A stretch of DNA of 64,000 bases from Cloacimonetes bacterium UBA5284 (lineage in GTDB: Bacteria; Cloacimonadota; Cloacimonadia; Cloacimonadales; Cloacimonadaceae): the NCBI GenBank assembly GCA_002410505.1, contig DHSO01000022.1, positions 7,805 through 71,804 of the forward strand. Direction: 5' to 3'. Shown one piece after another: positions 45,783 to 54,739 of this stretch. Every line of letters starts with the position of its first letter. Position 1 is the stretch's first letter. The notes below the pieces were generated by a model, which saw only the letters and a list, made by a program, of their open reading frames with translations, was not told the DNA's origin and made no database searches. The position numbers and the translations under genes were made by a program.

Positions 45783-46934
45783 ATGGCGAAACGCGATTAT
45801 TACGAAGTATTGGGTGTTGACAAGAACGCCGATGAAGCAAGCATAAAAAAAGCATACCGTAAGCTGGCTATGCAGTATCATCCGGATAAAAACCCGGACA
45901 ATAAGGCAGCAGAAGAGAAATTCAAAGAAGCCAGTGAAGCCTATGAAGTCCTTAGTGATAAAGAAAAAAGGCAGATTTACGATCAATACGGCCATGCCGG
46001 AGTAGAAGGACAATTTGGCGCCGGTGGATTCTCTTGGGATAATTTCACTCATCGTAGTGATCTGAACGACATCTTTGGAGATGGCTTCTCTTCCATCTTT
46101 GATAGTATCTTTGGAGGAGGTTTTGGTTCGCGATCTTCCGGTAGAAGCAGCAATCACGGAGAAGATCTGCAAATAGAACTATCCCTTAGCCTTAAAGAGA
46201 TAGCAGTCGGCGCAGAAAAGAAGATCAAGATCAGCACCAAAGAAGCTTGCGACAAATGTAATGGAACCGGTAGTGCCGACGGACAGGTGGAAACCTGCTC
46301 TCAATGTCGCGGTTCGGGCCAGATTCGCCAGGTACGCCAATCCCTCTTCGGACAAATGCAGACCGTTTCGGAGTGCCCTTCGTGCCGGGGAGAAGGTAAG
46401 ATCATCAAAAATAAATGCTCTAAATGCTATGGTGAAGGGCGCATGGCCAAAGTGAAGGAAATCAGCGTAAAAATCCCCGCGGGAGTGGAAGAAAACCAAT
46501 ATATCCGCTTGCGTGGGCAAGGCAACGTGGGCCCCAGAGGCGGCACTCGCGGCGATATTCTGGTGTTGATTCATGAAAAGCAAGATGATCTTTTTGAACG
46601 CCATGGCAACGATATTGTAATGGAATACCCCATATCGATATCGCAAGCTGTATTGGGCGATGAGATACTGGTCCCTACCCTGAGCGGGAAAGTGAAGATG
46701 AAGATCCCTTCCGGTACTCAAAGCGGAAGATTGTTCCGATTGAAAGGTCAGGGCATTCAAAGCCTGAATTCATACAGCAAAGGAGATGAGATTGTGCGTG
46801 TGGTGGTGGTGATTCCTACCAAGATATCAAAAGAAGAGACCGAAATGTTTACAAAGCTGAAAGAATACGATGCCAAGCGAGACTTTAAACCAGGGAAAGG
46901 ATTCTTCTCGAAATTACGGGATTATTTTAGCTGA
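45783..46934 (+). CDS. dnaJ: Chaperone DnaJ (Hsp40)
   Basis: DnaK co-chaperone (383 aa) of class A: J domain (residues 1-70) with YHPDKNP; Gly/Phe-rich linker (FGGGFGSRSSG); four zinc motifs CDKCNGTG, CSQCRGSG, CPSCRGEG and CSKCYGEG; then the two C-terminal beta domains (IPAGVEENQYIRLRGQGNVG). GGAG lies 8 bases ahead of the ATG. rsmE starts 2 bases after its stop. Confidence 0.97.
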   Translation: MAKRDYYEVLGVDKNADEASIKKAYRKLAMQYHPDKNPDNKAAEEKFKEASEAYEVLSDKEKRQIYDQYGHAGVEGQFGAGGFSWDNFTHRSDLNDIFGDGFSSIFDSIFGGGFGSRSSGRSSNHGEDLQIELSLSLKEIAVGAEKKIKISTKEACDKCNGTGSADGQVETCSQCRGSGQIRQVRQSLFGQMQTVSECPSCRGEGKIIKNKCSKCYGEGRMAKVKEISVKIPAGVEENQYIRLRGQGNVGPRGGTRGDILVLIHEKQDDLFERHGNDIVMEYPISISQAVLGDEILVPTLSGKVKMKIPSGTQSGRLFRLKGQGIQSLNSYSKGDEIVRVVVVIPTKISKEETEMFTKLKEYDAKRDFKPGKGFFSKLRDYFS

Positions 46935-46936
46935 AT

Positions 46937-47650
46937 ATGCCTTCATACTATTATCCACTTTTAACAGCCGACAGCCGTGAAATCATCCTTCAAGATGAGG
47001 AATTTCATCATCTCTGCAAAGTGAAACGGGTTAGTAGCGGCAGCATCGTCAAGATCAACGGTGGGAATGGCATTATAGCAGAGTGCAGGGTGACAAGCAT
47101 CGAAAAACGCAGGGCTGTATTGGAAGCCTTTCACATCAAAGAGCATCCTGTAGCAGAGAAAGCATTCGCCATAGCCTTTGCGCTGTTAAAAAACAAGCAC
47201 GATGAGTTGGCGGTGGAAAAATGCACGGAAATGGGGGCCAGTGATTTCTTCCCCCTGCAAACCGAATTCACGGTGAGAGATGAAAATCGTAATACAGTAT
47301 CTCGTTTTGAAAAGATTGCCCTAGCGGCAATCAAACAATGTGACAATCCATATTTGCCGGCGATTCACCCCATCCACAATCTTGCCAAAGCAATTGCTTA
47401 TATCGAAGAGCGGGGTTATCTGCCCGTAGTTTGTTCCGAAATTGAACGGGACAAGTGGCTGCACGACCTTGGAAGAATCGATAGACCTTGCTTTATTGTG
47501 GGACCGGAAGGTGGCTTTTCTTCATCCGAGATGGCTTTGATGCAAAGCTTGGCGTCCATCAGCATCAGTAAGTTGATTCTAAGGGCGGAAACGGCTGCAA
47601 TATGCATCGCTTCGCAATACCAGCTATTTGTTCAAACGCATCAGATCTGA
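46937..47650 (+). CDS. rsmE: 16S rRNA (uracil-1498-N3)-methyltransferase
   Basis: SPOUT-fold methyltransferase modifying 16S rRNA U1498 (237 aa). PUA-like N-terminal domain with EEFHHLCKVKRVSSGS, and the knotted SAM site IVGPEGGFSSSEM plus LILRAETAAICIASQY near the C-terminus. Immediately downstream of dnaJ, a common neighbourhood for rsmE. Confidence 0.95.
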   Translation: MPSYYYPLLTADSREIILQDEEFHHLCKVKRVSSGSIVKINGGNGIIAECRVTSIEKRRAVLEAFHIKEHPVAEKAFAIAFALLKNKHDELAVEKCTEMGASDFFPLQTEFTVRDENRNTVSRFEKIALAAIKQCDNPYLPAIHPIHNLAKAIAYIEERGYLPVVCSEIERDKWLHDLGRIDRPCFIVGPEGGFSSSEMALMQSLASISISKLILRAETAAICIASQYQLFVQTHQI

Positions 47651-47714
47651 GTATCCTACTGTGATAATCCTCCACAGCTAACTGCCTGCGAAGTCGGATT
47701 GCCCAAAATTCTCT

Positions 47715-47741
47715 TTGACAGGATAAAGATGCTGATATAGT
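47715..47741 (+). promoter_or_regulatory. Putative promoter of the tatD gene run
   Basis: TTGACA (47715-47720), 15-base spacer, TATAGT (47736-47741), 37 bases before tatD in a 128-base gap. The spacer is short. Confidence 0.38.
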
Positions 47742-47778
47742 TTGACTCAAACGAAAATAAGGGGACTCGCATAGGAAT

Positions 47779-48570
47779 ATGAAGCTGTTTGAGACTCACG
47801 CGCACCTGGACCTTCCGGATTTTGATTCTGACCGGGAGAGCCTTATCAATAAATGCTTTAACAGTGGAATCGAATATATCATCAATGTATCTTACAACAA
47901 GGACACGGCTCTTTCTTCCCTGCAGCTTGCCAAAAAACATCTGCACATCTTTGCTACAGTGGGCTTTCATCCCCACGACGCGCAGGAGTTTGACGCTGAG
48001 ATCGTGAAGAAACACGCCCGAGAGAAGAAAGTGCTGGCCATCGGAGAGATTGGTCTGGATTTCTTTCGTAATCTCTCACCCTATCCAGTGCAGCGGGAAG
48101 TGTTTGCAAATCAGGCACATCTGGCTGTCGAATACGATCTGCCGGTAGTTGTTCACGACAGGCAGGCACATCAAGAATGCTACAACATTCTGAAGCAGGA
48201 AAAAGTAAAAGAAGCAGTGTTTCATTGTTTCTCCGGCGATATAGTTTTTGCCCAACAAGTGCTTGATGCAGGCTGGATGATGAGTTTCACCGGCAGCATC
48301 ACTTACAACAACTCTCATCTGGATGACGTGGTGCGTTTGGTGCCGATGGATAGATTTATGATCGAGACAGACTGTCCCTACCTGCCCCCACATCCGCACA
48401 GAGGTCAGCGTAACTCTCCCCTTTTGCTGCATCTGGTTGCGGAAAAAATAGCTCAGATCAAAGAAATCACACCCAATGAAGTGGCGGAAACAGCATATAA
48501 CAACGCTATGAAGTTCTTCCGCGTACCCCCCGATCCGGTGAAACACCACAAAGCAGGACATAAAAAATGA
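47779..48570 (+). CDS. tatD: TatD-family metal-dependent DNase
   Basis: TIM-barrel hydrolase (263 aa). Metal ligands in ETHAHLDLPDF (first His pair), IGEIGLDFF (Glu), VVHDRQAH, HCFSGD and the late ETDCPYLPPHPHRGQRN. TatD proteins are 3'-5' DNases or D-aminoacyl-type hydrolases in quality control. Its end overlaps the following membrane-protein gene by ATGA. Confidence 0.93.
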   Translation: MKLFETHAHLDLPDFDSDRESLINKCFNSGIEYIINVSYNKDTALSSLQLAKKHLHIFATVGFHPHDAQEFDAEIVKKHAREKKVLAIGEIGLDFFRNLSPYPVQREVFANQAHLAVEYDLPVVVHDRQAHQECYNILKQEKVKEAVFHCFSGDIVFAQQVLDAGWMMSFTGSITYNNSHLDDVVRLVPMDRFMIETDCPYLPPHPHRGQRNSPLLLHLVAEKIAQIKEITPNEVAETAYNNAMKFFRVPPDPVKHHKAGHKK

Positions 48571-49772
48571 AGAGAATCTTTTTAATATTATCTTGTCTTA
48601 CAGCGATATCGCTGTGGGCAGGGAATTCCATCTTTTCTTTTGATGGATATCCGGTACAATATTATGGTCGAGACATATACAGCCTGGGTATGGGAGATAC
48701 CGGTTCCAGCGATGTGTTCCGCAATAACACTGCCTATGCCAATCCCGCCCAGAGCAATCTTGGCAATCAAACCCTGTTCGGTACAGGATTGGTATTTGGA
48801 TATACCGGTTACAAATCGAGATTTAATGATAGCGAAAATAGCTTTCGTGACAATTCGGCTGATTTCCCTTATTTCAGCATATCAATTCCTGTCAAAAAAC
48901 ATCGTTTTGCTTTTCAATTTGCTTCCTATGCCAACGGCATGGTAAGTAATCAGACCATGATCGACAGTCTTACCATAGAGCGCCAGGAAGTGGACAGATA
49001 CCTGTACAGAGCAGATCTTATCTACAGCTACAGATACAAAAAACTCAGTCTGGGTATTAGCGGAAACTACTTTTTGGGGCACGACAACCGGAGTTTTGAA
49101 CAAAGCTCTTCCAGCAATACCGTGCCTACTTCGGAACACCTGGAGCAAAACTACAAAAATCCAAGTGTCAGCTTTGGTTTTGTGCAAAACTATCATGATC
49201 ATGCCGTCGGGTCATTCGTAACCCTGCCTGCTACTCTGAAGGGAGACAAAAAGTGGAGCAGCTTCCACAGCAGCGGGGAAACTGAAGACTGTTCTTATGA
49301 TATCCCATTGACAATAAGCTTTGGCTATACGGGGCTTATCCTGCCGGAATTGAAAGTAGCCGCTGACTACAGCTATGAAGCATTTTCCGAGACCGACGAC
49401 AGCCTCAGGAATGGCTGGAAAATGGGTGTGGGCATAGCATATGAACCAGATACAGAGCGTAAACGCTATTGGTACAATAAAATACCGCTGCGTGCGGGAT
49501 TTTCCAGACGTGCTCTGCCATTCAAGTCTAACGGTGAGTATGTGGACGAAAATACCATCAGTGCCGGCCTTAGCTTTCCGCTGAAAGGTGAGATTAATCG
49601 CCTTGATCTTGGCTTTATGTATCAGACTCGAGGTTCTCTGGAAACAAATAATCTTCAGGATAGCAGCTATATGATGCTAATTGGATTTACGGGATTCGAT
49701 ATTATCAGCAAAGCCATAGACCGCACTGCCCCCAGGGATATCCCCGAGGCGGAGGAGTTGCGCGAATGGTAG
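48567..49772 (+). CDS. Outer-membrane beta-barrel protein (PorV/FadL-like)
   Basis: 401 aa with signal peptide (MKRIFLILSCLTAISLWAG) and the start typical of FadL/PorV-like barrels: YSLGMGDTGSSDVFRNN then AYANPAQSNLG. Alternating strand pattern throughout. PorV-like proteins shuttle type IX substrates, which would suit the sorting-tail proteins in this window, but the match is to the general fold only. The recJ-like gene overlaps its end by 7 bases. Confidence 0.75.
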   Translation: MKRIFLILSCLTAISLWAGNSIFSFDGYPVQYYGRDIYSLGMGDTGSSDVFRNNTAYANPAQSNLGNQTLFGTGLVFGYTGYKSRFNDSENSFRDNSADFPYFSISIPVKKHRFAFQFASYANGMVSNQTMIDSLTIERQEVDRYLYRADLIYSYRYKKLSLGISGNYFLGHDNRSFEQSSSSNTVPTSEHLEQNYKNPSVSFGFVQNYHDHAVGSFVTLPATLKGDKKWSSFHSSGETEDCSYDIPLTISFGYTGLILPELKVAADYSYEAFSETDDSLRNGWKMGVGIAYEPDTERKRYWYNKIPLRAGFSRRALPFKSNGEYVDENTISAGLSFPLKGEINRLDLGFMYQTRGSLETNNLQDSSYMMLIGFTGFDIISKAIDRTAPRDIPEAEELREW

Positions 49773-51292
49773 CTGATGGCAGTTTATTTGAGCGTATCTT
49801 TCATGCTCGCAACCTGAAACAAGAAGATTTGGAAAGCTCGTTGGAGGATTTACCGGACGAACGGTTGCTGGCTAACATCGATAAGGTAGCCGAAAGAATA
49901 CGGGAAGCCATCTACAACAACGAATCCATGATCATCTTCGGGCACGATGATCCCGACGGAATAACCAGTACCTATATATTGTACGAATTTTTGAATAGCT
50001 GCGGCTACCAGAGACACAGCTACTATATACCGAATCGGAACATAGAATCCCATGGTATTCAAGCCGGCTTCATAGAACACGTGAGAAATGGTGGCTACAA
50101 GCTGGTGATAACCGTAGATAACGGTATATCTGCTTTTGATGGAGTGGAAAAATTAAATGAAATGGGTTGCGATGTGATCATTACAGATCATCATCTCATT
50201 CAGCCCGATATGCTGCCCAATGCTTATGCCATTCTGAATCCACTATTACCTGCCAGTGAATATCCTTTCAAAGCTTTGGCAGGTGTAGGGGTAGCTCTGA
50301 TGCTGATCCGTTATCTGTCCAGAGTATGGGAACACCCTCTGGATCCAGCCGCATATTTTTGGACTGCCATAGGCTCCTTGGCAGATAAAGTTCCCATGAT
50401 TGGGATAAACCGGATTCTGGTAAGACATGTATTGTTGAATCTCGATGCCGTGAGCGATCAGACTGTGCAGTTTCTCTTGCGCAATTACAGCCGTGTAAGC
50501 AGTCCTACTGATGTCTTTAATTTTCTCACCTACACATCCCGCCTTATCGCCAATGGCAGGGAAGAAGGCGGACAGCACACTGCCCTGCGTTTCATATTGC
50601 AGCTTTCCGATGCCAAAGCCCGTTTGTTTGAAAGTTTGGAAGAGCAAAAGAATAGATGGGAAAGCGAATTAAATAGGGTATTCAACTTTTTGGAGACTCT
50701 CTCTGAAGACTTTGTGGGCAATTTCTTTGTCTATTTCGACGATGAAGGTGTGATCCCATATTCGCTTTTGGGCACAGCATCTACGTTCATCGTGAATCGT
50801 TTGGGTATCCCAACGATCATGTTGAAACATCACAATGGTAGTACCGTATGTGAGGGGCGTTGCGGTGAAGGGTTCAATATGGTGGAAGCATTTACACACT
50901 GCAAGGATCACCTTATCCAATTTGGGGGTCATGCCAAAGCGGCCGGATTCTCTATGCAGACGAGCTCCTACGACAGTTTCCTGGAGTGCTTTGCCGACTA
51001 TTTGAGTGCAAACTTCAAGGCACCGAATGAAGAAGATGTTATCCACTATGACACTGAATGCCGGATTGAAGAGATGAGTCCTGAGCTTTGGCAGAAACTG
51101 GAGATAATGCTACCCTGGGGACAGAAAAATCCAGAACCAACTTTGAAGATCAGGGGGTTGAAAGCCGGTGATTTGACCGGGAATTGGAGTGTGGACAACG
51201 GTGGCCTGCTTCTCTCGCGGGATCAAGAGCGCGACTGCATAGCTACCTGGCGCTCTGCCAATCAATTACGCATTCAGAGAATTTTAGAATAG
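49766..51292 (+). CDS. recJ: RecJ-like DHH-family single-strand exonuclease
   Basis: 508-aa DHH phosphoesterase. Motifs: GHDDPDGITST (metal site I), TVDNGIS, ITDHHLI (the DHH signature) and, in DHHA1, GRCGEGFNMVEAF and FGGHAKAAGFSM. Acts 5'-3' on single-stranded DNA in recombination and mismatch repair if it is true RecJ. It is shorter than E. coli RecJ (577 aa), with a compact C-terminal OB-like end (LPWGQKNPEPTLKI), so a RecJ-related enzyme with altered substrate cannot be excluded. Confidence 0.88.
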   Translation: MVADGSLFERIFHARNLKQEDLESSLEDLPDERLLANIDKVAERIREAIYNNESMIIFGHDDPDGITSTYILYEFLNSCGYQRHSYYIPNRNIESHGIQAGFIEHVRNGGYKLVITVDNGISAFDGVEKLNEMGCDVIITDHHLIQPDMLPNAYAILNPLLPASEYPFKALAGVGVALMLIRYLSRVWEHPLDPAAYFWTAIGSLADKVPMIGINRILVRHVLLNLDAVSDQTVQFLLRNYSRVSSPTDVFNFLTYTSRLIANGREEGGQHTALRFILQLSDAKARLFESLEEQKNRWESELNRVFNFLETLSEDFVGNFFVYFDDEGVIPYSLLGTASTFIVNRLGIPTIMLKHHNGSTVCEGRCGEGFNMVEAFTHCKDHLIQFGGHAKAAGFSMQTSSYDSFLECFADYLSANFKAPNEEDVIHYDTECRIEEMSPELWQKLEIMLPWGQKNPEPTLKIRGLKAGDLTGNWSVDNGGLLLSRDQERDCIATWRSANQLRIQRILE

Positions 51293-51298
51293 AGCACT

Positions 51299-51886
51299 AT
51301 GGGAAGGCTTAACGAGACTCTCAGAAAGTCTATACATCTCAGCTCATTGTTGATTCCCTTCGGCTACCGATACATATTGGGATACAACAGACGCGTAGCT
51401 TTTGTAATGCTATTGGCTGCATTGGTGATCAGTCTGGTAATAGAATTCAACCGCTTCTGGCAGCGCAGTTTCCGCAAAACATTCCATCGTATATTTGGCT
51501 TGATCCTCAGAAAGCATGAGCTAAAGGATTTTACGGGAGCTACTTATTTATTGGTTGCCAGTTTGCTCTGTGTTGCTTTCTTCGATGAGCCGATCGCGGC
51601 TGTTTCGATAGCGTATCTCAGCATCGGTGATACATTTGCCGCTCTGATCGGTATGAACTTTGGCAAACGTAAGTTTTTGCACAACCATAAAAGTATGGAA
51701 GGAAGTCTTGCCTGTTTTGTCTCTTGTGCCATCTTTGGACTTTGGTGGCAAGCAAATCCCTGGCAAGCCATTGTTGGAGCCTTGGCAGCAACTGCTGCGG
51801 AATTGAGCAATGTAGCTTTGGACGACAACATCAAGATTCCTCTGGCTTCCGCTTTGGCGATGACTCTGGTCAGCCTGTTCATATAG
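51299..51886 (+). CDS. CTP-dependent diacylglycerol/polyprenol kinase-like membrane protein
   Basis: 195-aa integral membrane protein of the dolichol kinase/phosphatidate cytidylyltransferase superfamily, with about six hydrophobic helices. Landmarks: RKSIHLSSLLIPFGY at the N-terminus, the central GDTFAALIGMNFGKRKF and HKSMEGSLACF, and the late AELSNVALDDNIKIPL. Likely phosphorylates a lipid alcohol such as a polyprenol or diacylglycerol. It precedes a dolichyl-phosphate-mannose-synthase-like GT2, which suits a lipid-carrier role. Confidence 0.82.
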   Translation: MGRLNETLRKSIHLSSLLIPFGYRYILGYNRRVAFVMLLAALVISLVIEFNRFWQRSFRKTFHRIFGLILRKHELKDFTGATYLLVASLLCVAFFDEPIAAVSIAYLSIGDTFAALIGMNFGKRKFLHNHKSMEGSLACFVSCAIFGLWWQANPWQAIVGALAATAAELSNVALDDNIKIPLASALAMTLVSLFI

Positions 51887-51896
51887 TGAGGTTCAT

Positions 51897-52853
51897 ATGC
51901 TATTATCCTTCGTAATACCCGTCTTGAACGAAGCAGAATCCCTTCAGCAACTGTATAAAGAAATCCTGGGAAACCTTGGTGAACACAGCTATGAGATAAT
52001 TTTTGTAGACGACGGTTCCAAGGATGGCAGTTTTGGGGTGATGACAGATCTGGCAGCGCAAGATAAGCAGGTAAGAGTGATCAAGTTTCGCCGCAACTTT
52101 GGCAAAGCCGCCGCCTTACAAAAGGGCTTCGAAATAGCTTGCGGAGAGGTGGTGTTTACCATGGATGCCGATCTACAGGACAATCCTGCCGAGATTTCCG
52201 CTTTCCTCGAAAAGCTGAACCAAGGCTACGATATGGTATCCGGATGGAAGAAGAAACGCCGTGATCCCTGGCATAAAAAACTACCTTCCAGGCTTTTCAA
52301 CAGCGTAACAGCGCGCACCTTCAAATTGAAACTGAATGACTACAATTGCGGATTCAAAGCTTACCGCCGGGAATTGGTGAAAGAGCTCTATTTGTATGGA
52401 GAAATGCACCGCTACATTCCGGCTCTGGCAAATTCTTTGGGCTATAGAATAGGGGAGATTGCTGTCCAGCATCGAGCACGACAACACGGCAAGAGCAAAT
52501 ATGGTCTAGAGCGTTACCTACGTGGTTTCTTCGATCTTCTAACGGTGAGGATGGTAACACATTACATTAAAAGTCCGCTATATCTCTTTGGCAGGATAGG
52601 TCTTATCTCCACTATACTGGGTTCCGTCATAACATTGTACCTTACCATAATGAAAATCTTTTGGGGTATGCCTCTTTCGAATCGTCCGCTTTTGTTGATG
52701 GGTATATTGTTAATCTTGGGCGGTCTCCAGTTTATCTCTTTGGGTCTGATGTCCGAACTCATTATAAACCGAATCAATCCGGCACAACGCTTACCCCTGT
52801 CCATAGAGACCACGATCAATGTGAGGACGGAGACCAATGATGAAAAGCCTTGA
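51897..52853 (+). CDS. Family 2 glycosyltransferase (GtrB/DPM1-like)
   Basis: 318 aa. GT-A domain with VIPVLNEAESLQQ, FVDDGSKDGS and the metal motif DADLQDNP, then two C-terminal transmembrane helices (PLYLFGRIGLISTILGSVI and LLLMGILLILGGLQFISLG). The ArnC/GtrB architecture predicts transfer of a sugar from a nucleotide donor to undecaprenyl phosphate at the inner membrane. GAGG precedes the ATG. The next gene overlaps by about 14 bases. Confidence 0.9.
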   Translation: MLLSFVIPVLNEAESLQQLYKEILGNLGEHSYEIIFVDDGSKDGSFGVMTDLAAQDKQVRVIKFRRNFGKAAALQKGFEIACGEVVFTMDADLQDNPAEISAFLEKLNQGYDMVSGWKKKRRDPWHKKLPSRLFNSVTARTFKLKLNDYNCGFKAYRRELVKELYLYGEMHRYIPALANSLGYRIGEIAVQHRARQHGKSKYGLERYLRGFFDLLTVRMVTHYIKSPLYLFGRIGLISTILGSVITLYLTIMKIFWGMPLSNRPLLLMGILLILGGLQFISLGLMSELIINRINPAQRLPLSIETTINVRTETNDEKP

Positions 52854-54054
52854 GCTTTTCTATCTGAAGCGCTACCTGAAAGCCCCCAAGCGAAACCTGT
52901 TTCGCTTTAGTTTTGTATTCATGGTTTTGGGCATCGTGCTTTCTGTGGGCATCCTTTCTGCCGGACTCCACCTTTTTCAGGGCTATGAAAGCACCCTCAA
53001 AAAGCTCTTATTGGACAGTTTTGCCCACATCAGTATCAGCTCTGCAGATTCCGCTATGCTGAGTGATGAACAAAGCCGGAGCATCTGTAAAATTGCTGCG
53101 CAAAAAGAAGGAGTATCCTCATGCGCGGCCACCCTGCAGTTTTCGCTATTGGCACAAAACGGGGCGAAGATACGTGCTGCGAACCTGCGAGCATACGGCG
53201 ATTCCGATGCGGCTTTATACAGCCGATATGTTAGTAAAAAAGATGCGAAGATAAAGGCCGGCGAAGTTATAGTGGGGCACTATCTTCTGGAAGAATTGGG
53301 CTTGAGTATCGGCGATACTCTCAGTTTGAATTATCCTCGTCTGGACCGCATCAGTCCCTTGGGAATTCCCAGTTCTATGTATCATTACCAGATCGCGGAT
53401 GCATATCGCTCCGGATATTACGAGAATGACCGCAGCATAGTGATTTCCACTGTGGAAGATGCACGTGAACTGATGATGTTGCCTCAGGGCTACTCGAAGG
53501 TAGAATTACGTTTGCATGACGCGGATGATGCCTCTGATCTGGCGCGTGAGTTGATTGACCAGCTTGGCATGAATTATATTGCTATTCCCTGGAATCTTTA
53601 TGCCGAAAGCCTTTTGCGTCTGGTAGCCATGGAAAAGTGGATGATTTTCATCGTCTTCAGCTTTTTAGTGCTAATTGCAGGTATTAATGTGATCTCCACA
53701 GTTAGCACCATCATCATCGATAGTAGGGCCGAGATTGCCGTGTTGAAGACTTTGGGTGCAGGCACTTCCTCCATACGCAGATTGTTCTCGTTCAGAGTGG
53801 GCATTGTAGGCATTCTTTCGGTTGTCGCGGGGCAAATCTTTGGTGCTTTGCTGTCCTGGTTTGTGGAGAAGCAGGGTTTTTACAAACTAAAGGGTGATGT
53901 TTATTTCATTGACACTTTGGGAGCGCAGATCACGCTGGAAAATCTTATGATTATTTTTATGGTATCAACGGCGCTGGTCTTCATCTGCATCATGATTCCT
54001 TTGAGGCATATAGAACGGCTGCAAATCATAGATATAATTCGCAACAAGCACTAG
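52840..54054 (+). CDS. LolC/LolE-type ABC transporter permease
   Basis: Inner-membrane permease (404 aa) of the MacB/LolCE class: one N-terminal helix (residues 15-40), a large periplasmic domain (40-255), then three C-terminal helices (MIFIVFSFLVLIAGINVIS and following). With the adjacent LolD-like ATPase it probably releases lipoproteins toward the outer membrane, as homodimer since only one permease is encoded. The second of two adjacent ATGs fits the GGAG spacing better. Overlaps the GT2 gene. Confidence 0.87.
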   Translation: MKSLELFYLKRYLKAPKRNLFRFSFVFMVLGIVLSVGILSAGLHLFQGYESTLKKLLLDSFAHISISSADSAMLSDEQSRSICKIAAQKEGVSSCAATLQFSLLAQNGAKIRAANLRAYGDSDAALYSRYVSKKDAKIKAGEVIVGHYLLEELGLSIGDTLSLNYPRLDRISPLGIPSSMYHYQIADAYRSGYYENDRSIVISTVEDARELMMLPQGYSKVELRLHDADDASDLARELIDQLGMNYIAIPWNLYAESLLRLVAMEKWMIFIVFSFLVLIAGINVISTVSTIIIDSRAEIAVLKTLGAGTSSIRRLFSFRVGIVGILSVVAGQIFGALLSWFVEKQGFYKLKGDVYFIDTLGAQITLENLMIIFMVSTALVFICIMIPLRHIERLQIIDIIRNKH

Positions 54055-54063
54055 CGAGGAAGT

Positions 54064-54738
54064 ATGATATTAAGTGCAAAACACTTGACTAAGACATATA
54101 TTGACAGCGATCAGACCATAGAGGTATTGAAGGATGCTTCTTTGGATATTTCGGCTGGTGAGTTGGTGTGCATCACCGGGAAATCCGGTTGTGGGAAAAG
54201 TACGATGTTGCACATCATGGGCTTACTGGATGAGCCTGATAGCGGGGAACTGGAGATATGTTCCAAACTTATTCACTCAAACGATCCTTCAGCTCCGGAA
54301 GTGCGAAATCGAGATTTGGGATTTGTGTTTCAATTTCACTATCTCATTGAGGATCTAAGTGCTATTGAAAACGTGGCTTTACCGCTATTGATAGCCGGAA
54401 ATAGTGAATCCGGAGCCAGAAAAAGAGCGAAGGAATTGTTAGTTTTGCTGGGTTTACAAGATCGCTTGAACCGCTATCCCAATCAGCTATCCGGAGGAGA
54501 GCAACAAAGGGTTAGTTTAGCCCGGGCTCTGGCAAACGAGCCCAAACTAGTGCTGGCAGACGAGCCCACGGGAAACCTGGATCCGACTCACAGCAATGAA
54601 GTATGGGAGATGATTCGTAAACTGAATAGAGAGCTAAATCAGGCATTTGTGGTTGTTACTCATGATGTTGAAGCTGCGGTAAAAGCCACCCGCAGTTTTG
54701 AACTTCTTGATGGAAGGTTGATACAGCTCGAGGCATAG
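54064..54738 (+). CDS. lolD: LolD-type ABC transporter ATP-binding protein
   Basis: ATPase partner of the preceding permease (224 aa). Walker A GKSGCGKST, Q-loop FVFQFHYLIEDLSAIENV (the FQFHYLIEDLSA stretch is LolD-like), signature LSGGEQQR, Walker B LVLADEPTGNLD, and H-loop VVTHD. Starts 9 bases after the permease stop; the tamB-like gene follows after one base. Confidence 0.93.
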   Translation: MILSAKHLTKTYIDSDQTIEVLKDASLDISAGELVCITGKSGCGKSTMLHIMGLLDEPDSGELEICSKLIHSNDPSAPEVRNRDLGFVFQFHYLIEDLSAIENVALPLLIAGNSESGARKRAKELLVLLGLQDRLNRYPNQLSGGEQQRVSLARALANEPKLVLADEPTGNLDPTHSNEVWEMIRKLNRELNQAFVVVTHDVEAAVKATRSFELLDGRLIQLEA

Positions 54739-54739
54739 C